Assembly: GCF_052857255.1 (NCBI RefSeq)
Contig: NC_135497.1
Location: 548,495,531-548,559,530 of the forward strand
DNA length: 64,000 bases
From: Amblyomma americanum
Lineage: Eukaryota > Arthropoda > Arachnida > Ixodida > Ixodidae
Reading direction: 5' to 3'
Shown piece after piece: positions 57,144 to 64,000 of the stretch. Within the stretch, counting starts at the first letter, position 1, and each line of letters starts with the position of its first letter. Both the position numbers and the translations under genes were made by a program. Below the pieces are notes generated by a model. That model was given only the letters and a program-made list of their open reading frames with translations, did no database searches and had not been told where the DNA came from.

Positions 57144-57551
57144 TTGTCAAGGCCTTGGCTCATCGCCATTGATCCTAGCTGGTCAGGGAACGATCTCTGT
57201 GAGCAGATGTTCTCGTACCCGGCTGCTGTTTCCATCGCCAAGATGGAAAACCAAAGTTCAATCAGCGCGGAATGCCTTGCTGCGGGCTCCGCTGAACAAG
57301 CTAAGTATCTGTGTCCGGTGTGCAATGCTGCGTTCACATTTGAAAGTGTACGGAGGCGGCACGTGCGAAAACAGCACCCTGATGTCGCCGACTCGTTGGT
57401 ACCCATTTGTAGTGCTTTGTTTGAATATGATGTTTGCTGTAATGTTGCGTTTCCCCACCGTGGTGGTTTCTTGCAGCACCACGAACAGGTCCACGGGTTT
57501 GTGCCGAGGCGCATCAGGCTTGAGTTCTCTTCCTTAACAGGTGAAGTATAA
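57144..57551 (+). pseudogene. C2H2 zinc-finger fragment, unit 3 copy
   Basis: Finger 1 intact; finger 2 has Tyr for its first Cys, as in unit 1, plus Lys to Asn, Ser to Ala and Leu to Phe changes. Confidence 0.5.
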
Positions 57552-57600
57552 ACGAGATCTCCATATTGTGCAGGCACCGTTTTCTGTCATGGGGTTGCAG

Positions 57601-58820
57601 TATAGGAGGTATTCACTGAGGCCGCACTACCAGACGGCGCGTGCGTCGCCGCGGCAAACGCGCCATGCTTGTGGTCGTTTCACGCCAGCTCGCGCAGTGT
57701 CACGGTAAGCCGTGAGGTATCCGGCCTGAATTGTTAGTGATCCGTAACATCTTTGCACGTTGTTAAATGCGTCAACGTCCACTTTTCTTTGCGGAACGCT
57801 TATTGTGCATAAAGTTTGCAGCAGAATTCTGTACCGTGATTTTACCGAGCTGCCTGCCGCGACTCGACAGCAAAAGTGGCCGGCTGAATTGCACGCAAGA
57901 ACGTACACGACTTGCAGCTTTTAATATCAGTTCATAACAGTCAGCTACTCGTTCAGGACACATCGTGGATAACACAGCACATGATTAATCACCCATATAC
58001 CAAAACAGATGCTGCAGAAACTCACATTGCCAGCGGCTGTAGTTCACGAACTACCGAAGCCTCATTGTTTCAGCAGAAAGGCAATTGCGTCATAACTGCT
58101 TTATTTACGCGGAGAAAATACTGTCGTGCACTCGCAGCACGAATGGCAGACATAGCGAGAATGTTTTGCAGGTTTGATTGCAGAAACGTAGCGTTGCTTC
58201 CAGTGCACAAGACCTAGAATCTATAGGACTTTTCGCAGCAGCGCGATGTGCAGCAATTCCGCTACATTCAGTAGTAACATGTCACTTTCAGCAGACAGAG
58301 ATGACAAGTTAGGCTAGCTAAACGAACAAACACGTTTAACTACTCACCTCTCCAAAAACGGCACTTCGGTCGTCGGCACCCTCAGCCTCGCCCACTTGTC
58401 AAGCAATTCCACCGTCTCATAGATTTGCATGCTTTAATTCCTTGGCATGTCGGTAAACTTACGCCGTGCACGAGGCGGGCCTCATTATCGGTGCATTTAA
58501 CGCACGACAGCAGTCCTGTCGTACGTCAAACACCACGTCGGCGCCTGCAAATTCCTACGGGCCGACGTTTTCATGAAGTGTAACCTTTTCAGTGTGCCCG
58601 CTCTTTTCTGCTTAGCACAGTTCACGGCGTATCCACCAAGTCACCCAGTGTTACGGGGCGGACCGATATGATCTGCGGCGAGACGCTAAATACACTCACA
58701 TTTCACACATCACAAGCGAGGTAAATGCTGCGGCTGCTGCGCGTGCGACCACCAACATGGCAAATGCCGCGCCGGACGCTAGTGCCACTTGCGGATGACG
58801 TCATGTGAATACCTCCTATA
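57601..58820. mobile_element. TIR DNA transposon, unit 3 copy
   Basis: Same length as unit 1 (1,220 bp), without the 11-bp insertion of unit 2. Confidence 0.75.
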
Positions 58821-59446
58821 GGGAAGCCACACAAGTTGAAATAACGCATCGCGGAAACTTTCTCTGCATTTGGATGTTTTGTGATGCTATGCGCTAGTAC
58901 ATATGGGCAGAACTATTGTTCTGCCTGGGTGGAGCTAGGCATTTTGAAAAGAATTAGCTGCTCTTGGAGTTATGTCCAGGAAGAACAACTGCCACTTGAG
59001 CTCTGTAACCTAATATAAACTAATTAAAACAAAACCTAACTGCTTTGCATGCAAAGTGTTTCAAAACAAACTACTCACCAATATACTGTTGTACTGTTGA
59101 GGACAAAATTTTCCAGGACGCGCGACTGATGATTTCGGCTTAAAGGTGTGAAGTGTGCCTTATTTCACTAACAAACATTATACATCCCAAGGCCTAGTTT
59201 CATCTCCACAAGCGTGATCTCCAACCACTGGCTGATAACAAAGCTATAAGCTTTTGATAACAATCGCGTGTCCTGGGCAATTTTGACCAAGACAGTACGT
59301 GATGTGATATTATATGTACAGCCTACTGCGATTTGAAGGTGATCTGTTTAGGCTTTATGAGCTTGGATTCACCGACCTAACACGATATTTTTATTAGAAA
59401 GAAAGTTGCAACCACGATATGAACGTAGCTAGCCAAAGGTTTTAAT

Positions 59447-59627
59447 GCAACAGTGTTAAGGCTCCCGTTCAGCAGAAAATCTCGCGTCTGTGGCGGGCAA
59501 ATTATTGATTGTGAGAAGTTTCTCAGAAGGGCAACCCCCACCGGTGCACAAGGCCCGCCACCTCACCTGTGACAGCACCTGCCATCGCAGGTCAGTGGCA
59601 CATCGCTTAACTGCTGCACCACTGTGC
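59447..59627 (-). repeat. tRNA-derived SINE, unit 3 copy
   Basis: Matches 2961-3145. Confidence 0.55.
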
Positions 59628-60126
59628 CTGGTGTGGTATGAAGTCCACGGATGAATGTGAAGTCAAGAATGATGAATTCCGCACATATGGTACACATTAC
59701 AGCTATTGCGTCACACCCTTAGGGCGGAGCCTAAGTGTGCACTGCGATTTTTTTATATCATGTAATCATTTTTGTTGTGCACCAAGTGCCCATCATGACA
59801 GGAAAAATTTATTGGTTCGTGTTAGGTGGAACAGGTGCGATAACCTTCAAATTTCACTAGTTTCTACAGGTGTTATTGCGATTAAAACATGATGGAAAAA
59901 TTTGATGCCAGGGTTAGCTCCAGAAAGGAATGCAGGGTCTGTTAAGGATGGAACTGCAATGCTGAAGTGCTGTGTTTTAACAGAACTGTAGCAGTAGTCA
60001 TGTCATTCCGTGTTCCGTAACTTCAGGCACCGGATTTCATTTTTTGATGCCAGTGCATGCAAGCCTTCTGTCTGCAATGAGCCAGAATCGAAACATTACC
60101 GTAATGAAATAGACTGCTTATAAGTT

Positions 60127-60279
60127 TAGTTTATGGGGTTTAACGTCTCAAAACGACTCAGGCTATCAGATACGCCGTAGTGAAAGGATCTGGAAATTTC
60201 GACCACCAGAGATTCTTTCATGTGCACTGACATTACACAGCACACGAGCCTCTAGAATTTCGCCTCTATCGAATTAATG
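60127..60279 (+). repeat. Dispersed tick repeat, unit 3 copy
   Basis: Matches 3640-3798; one AGTTT fewer at the left edge. Confidence 0.6.
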
Positions 60280-60598
60280 TTGATTCGTGGCACAAGAGCC
60301 TTTTGAAGAACTTCACCCTTTTTGTGTAGCAGTTCGGGCCAGATTACGCGCACTTTCTGTTTTACGCTGAGGCATGTTATAAGGTTTGCATACACATGGC
60401 TTATATCGTTAAACAGCTGCGAAATGAGCCGAGATAGGCATAGGACCACATTCAGGTGGCTGGAAATAAATATGGCAACAAGAAAAACCTGTCTACATTA
60501 TTTGGAATACGTGTCAGCTGAGAATAAGCCTTCCAGAATAAGGAATGCATGCATATGAAAAAAAATGAAGCATCATTCAGTGCCAGGAGGAAACATTA

Positions 60599-62107
60599 AT
60601 GCAATCAATTTGCAGTAATTTACTTGCTGTTCTGGGGATTGCTTGCTGTAGCTTAACTCATATTGATGCCTGTTCCTTTTTTGCAGATTTTGAAAGCTGG
60701 AAGGATCATGAGGAAAAGACCGAGCTTGTCCACTTTGTTCTGTCAGGGGGTACGAAACATCTGGCATCTGGAAGGACAAAGAAGTATCTGGCTTGTCATC
60801 GCTCAGGGTTATATGTGAAGACAGCAAGAGGTAAGCGCCAATCAAAGGTTCATGGTAGTGTGAAATGTGAGAGGAACCGCTTGGCGACAATAGATGTCAT
60901 TGAAAAAAATGAAAATATGGTAGTGGACTATCAAGCTGAACACTACGGCCACGAGAAAGAGCTACGGTGCCAGCCCTTGTCGATTTCTGACCAAAAAGAC
61001 ATTGCATGCAAGCTGAAGCTGAAGGTCCCTCGTAGGGTTATTCTTTCAGATGCTCGTTCGCCTGCCAGAGCTCCACTGGACCGGCTTCACCTTTTGACCT
61101 CATCAGAGGTTCAAAACATAAAGATGTTTAATATTGGCAGTGAAGTGGAGAAAGATCGTGATGACTATGTCAGTACACAGAAGTGGATCGTCGAGCTACA
61201 GGATCATGGTGCTTTGTTGTATGCAGAGGGAGAAAAGCTGACAGAAGAAGGCATTGGTGAGTTTGTGATGGCAATGATGAACACTACCCAGGGTGACATG
61301 CTGCTAAAGCATAGTCAAAGAGCAGTGTGTGTTGATTCAACTCATGGCACAAGTCGCTATAAGCACCAACTTAGAACTGTGATGGTGATAAGAAATACTG
61401 GGTCAGGCATTCTGTGTGCCTTCCTCCTCTCTTGTAGTGTGTCTGAGGATGTCATGGAAAGATTTTTTGCTGCTATCAGGGACAGGCTTGGCAAACGAGT
61501 TAGCTGTGGTGCATTCATGTCAGATGATGCACCAGCATATGCAAATGCATGGGCGCGGGTCATGGGGAACCCTGTGAAACGCATGTAGTGTGTGTGGCAC
61601 GTCAGATGGAACTGGAAGTGCAACATGACCAAGGTAACTGACAGCCAAAGCCGAGAAGTTGTTCAGGAGACGTTGAATGCATTGTGGACCAGCAGAAGCG
61701 AAGAGGACTTTCACAAGGAGCTGTCAGAGTTCCGTACTTTAAAGGAGTTTGTTGAGTGCGTTAAGTTTGTTGAGTACTTTCGGAGAGTATATGCTAAGCG
61801 CCCGGAACAGTGGGCTCTTTTCTACAGGCAGGACACCGGATTGACTACTAACAACCATCTTGAGTCAATGCGTAACGAGCTCAAGAAAAGTTATTTGGGA
61901 GGGTTTCAGAACTGGCGGTTCGACAGGCTGCTGGTGTCTTTGACGAAATTGTCCACTGACTGGGTAATGAAACAGCTGATCTGTCATGTGAAGCGCAGGG
62001 CAGACCATCGCACAGCAGACTGTTTCAAGAAGCATGCTGCAGGAGTGGAAGTCTCCAAGTCTGGCGTGACCAGACTTTCTGATGGAAAGTGGTCTGTGCA
62101 GTCGTGA
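60599..62107 (+). pseudogene. MULE transposase core, unit 3 copy
   Basis: Frames 60599-61588 and 61592-62107, same TAG between. Differences include Met98 to Ile and Gly105 to Glu, and Lys to Thr early in the second part. The DDE residues are kept. Confidence 0.85.
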
Positions 62108-62877
62108 TCTGAAGAACGTCCTGACAACAATACATCCTGACAACACTGTTGTCAGGAAGGACACACAGTGCCAAGGGTGCATGCTTAGCTGCCCTGAATG
62201 TAACACTTGTTGTTCCACTGCAGCTGTAGGTATTTTTATCTGTGCATGAAAATGTGCGAACATATCCATGCAGTTGTGCAGTGGGAGCTGCGGAGAAGGG
62301 ATGCAACTGTTCGCGATCCGATCATTGAGGATCCATCTTCTGTTTTGGTATCTGCAGATGATCATTCATTCACACTGAATGAACCTCCTGTTCACGAGAC
62401 AGTCAGTGAGGACACATCAGCAAATGATTCATTCCCAGTGGATGATCCTGCAGCACTATTTGAGAGCATTCAAGGTGACATGATTCAGTCATAAGACTCA
62501 AATGTGCTGGCAGGTATTCACATTGAGCTTGCTGCTCTTACACGCAAATTCAGTAAAAAACATCAACTGACCCACAAGTGGGAGCATTGGTGCGTGAATA
62601 CATTGGAAAACTTGCGCAGGTTGTCAGGGGGTGTGCCGACAAAGAGGAGGAACCACCTCAGCCTAGGCCAATTCCTGCCAATAAGCGACAAGAAGAGCAG
62701 TCAAGGTATTGGCCCAAACGCAGCAATGCCACCGCTTCTACATATGCTGGAACATGTTCTCAAGGGGAGCATGTGAGACAACAGCTTGAATGTCAACAGG
62801 GGCCACCTATCCGCATCGCGCATTATGATCCATGTATCCACATTCTGAGAGAGCACGACTACGTAAAGCTCTCCTGA
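62108..62877 (+). pseudogene. MULE C-terminal remains, unit 3 copy
   Basis: Same breaks as unit 1, with the final TGA kept as in unit 1. Confidence 0.7.
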
Positions 62878-63349
62878 ATACAAATACAATGAGCAACCGC
62901 AGCAGCTTCGCTAACTATTCAACCTTTCTATTATGTGCACACCCCTAAATTTTAGAATATTTGTTTTCGTGTAACAAGTATGCAAATGCATAGAAATCTA
63001 AAAGAAGGGTACAGCAGCTATGGGGGATCACCAGTGACCTTCACGCTGTGGGCATGATAAGGAAAGCGTTATTGGAGGGAGGACACTATAAAATGCACAC
63101 TTGTGGAGTGTGGCATTTGTTTGGTAGCTCATCTTTTGGTGGCCAGCACTGCTATATGAAAGGAAAAAATACAGTAAACAATGCTGTCATTTAAACTTAG
63201 GCTGGAAATATGTTTGACAGCTGTCAAGTCAAGCAGCAGTTAAAAATTAAATTTGCTTTGTGTAATTGGAGGTATGGAATAGTTTCATTAATATGAGCCT
63301 GCTGATATGCTGAGAAAACGGCAGATAATGAGACACAGTTAAGAGTTCA

Positions 63350-63504
63350 GTCACGCTCTCACTTACATCCACTCAATCGCACTCACACTCATGACCACTC
63401 GTACTGACAGCCACTCGCTCACACACGCGACCACCCACTCACACTCACGTCATCACACTTGTGTCACATGCATGCGATACGAGTGCACTCGTGAGTGAGT
63501 GTGC
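63350..63504. repeat. CACTCA-rich block, unit 3 copy
   Basis: Same as 6868-7022 with single changes. Confidence 0.7.
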
Positions 63505-63521
63505 TGACCTGTGATATTATG

Positions 63522-64000
63522 TAGGCAGTGGCACTATCTGGCCTGGGTGGTACACCAGTGAGAGGTGCTCCCAGTGCTGGCGCCACTTGTGCTCAAGTTG
63601 ATTTTGTGTGCCACGAATGCTGCAGTGTGAATGGGCGACATCCATTTAGAATGTTTAGTTTGAAAAGTTTGTCCTGTCCCAGCAGTGTCTGTCTCTGCCT
63701 TGTGAAAAAGCATTAGTGGGCTCTGCAGTGTAAAAGTTGCTTATAGTGGTGGTCCTGCTTTCCAGTGGTGTGCTCAGTGTGTACATTTGTGGTCTGCAGC
63801 CAAGTGGCACTAACTCGCCTGGGTGGTACGTGAGAGAGACCTGCCCCCAGTGCTGGCGCCACTTGTGCTCAAGTTGTTCTTGTGTGGCACGAATGCCATG
63901 ATGTGATGCGAGAGGTGGTGCTAGTGCTTGTGCCACTTCCATGGTGTGAACAGTTGTAATATGCTGTGACGACGCAGACATTTCTCATGTCTGCGGGTGG
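63522..64000 (+). repeat. Internal tandem duplications, unit 3 copy, cut by window
   Basis: Covers the first duplicated pair and the hairpin in its unmodified form, then the window ends. Confidence 0.65.

Larger units (their letters stand above)
56224..64000 (+). repeat. Tandem macro-repeat, unit 3 (first 7.8 kb)
   Basis: The block follows unit 2 directly and repeats the LINE tail, zinc-finger frame, TIR element, SINE, tick repeat, MULE and CACTCA block before the window ends. It shares some variants with unit 1 (no 11-bp insertion; tyrosine in the second zinc finger) and others with unit 2 (several MULE substitutions; the ancestral form of the hairpin near 63980). Unlisted stretches 56570-57143, 58821-59446, 59628-60126, 60280-60598 and 62878-63349 correspond to unassigned stretches of unit 1. 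Confidence 0.95.

Noticed and set aside
1..64000. Rolling-circle or viral genome concatemer as explanation for the repeat
   Set aside because: The content is nested eukaryotic retroelements with introns and target duplications, and there is no replication or capsid gene set.

Overview
Organism and character. This is eukaryotic, intron-era genomic DNA dominated by decayed transposable elements. Several dispersed repeats (the block at 3640-3798, the tRNA-like SINE at 13165-13236, the LINE tails) look like repeats I know to be abundant in hard ticks (Ixodida). I therefore infer a tick, probably metastriate; this rests on recall, not on a database search. I see no bacterial features, no CRISPR array, no rRNA and no clearly intact host gene.

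Layout. The whole window is one large tandem repeat read 2.3 times, head to tail. Unit 1 fills 1-28501 (about 265 bases missing on its left), unit 2 fills 28502-56223 (27,722 bp), and unit 3 starts at 56224 and runs out of the window. The offset is about 28.77 kb between units 1 and 2 and 27.72 kb between units 2 and 3. The units look about 98-99% identical by eye and differ by substitutions and a few informative indels.

Order inside a unit (unit 1 coordinates): end of a LINE (1-110); leader and C2H2 zinc-finger open frame (111-1064); 1.2-kb terminal-inverted-repeat DNA element (1114-2333); tRNA-derived SINE (2961-3145); common tick repeat (3640-3798); broken Mutator-like (MULE) transposase (4117-6395); CACTCA-rich block and old internal tandem duplications (6868-8460); LINE tail and RNase H remnant (9165-9955); GC-rich cysteine-rich open region (12057-12956); tRNA-like SINE (13165-13553); foldback element (13554-14190); palindrome-rich block (14700-15110); minus-strand non-LTR retrotransposon (15498-18660), split in unit 1 only by a Penelope-like element (16848-18156); RTE-type tail (18676-18770); complete but dead Ty3/gypsy LTR element (19057-24050) carrying two further LINE insertions; unassigned DNA (24056-27359); and the C-terminal part of another LINE (27360-28471) that abuts the next unit.

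History. The nesting gives an order of events. The gypsy LTRs differ at about 12 of 132 aligned bases, whereas the units differ at roughly 1%, so that insertion is much older than the amplification. The Penelope-like element, a template-switch palindrome, two short deletions and the filler DNA at the unit 1/2 junction are unit-specific and came later. None of the transposable-element genes is clearly functional; the longest surviving frames are the MULE transposase halves, the integrase and the Penelope RT and GIY-YIG frames.
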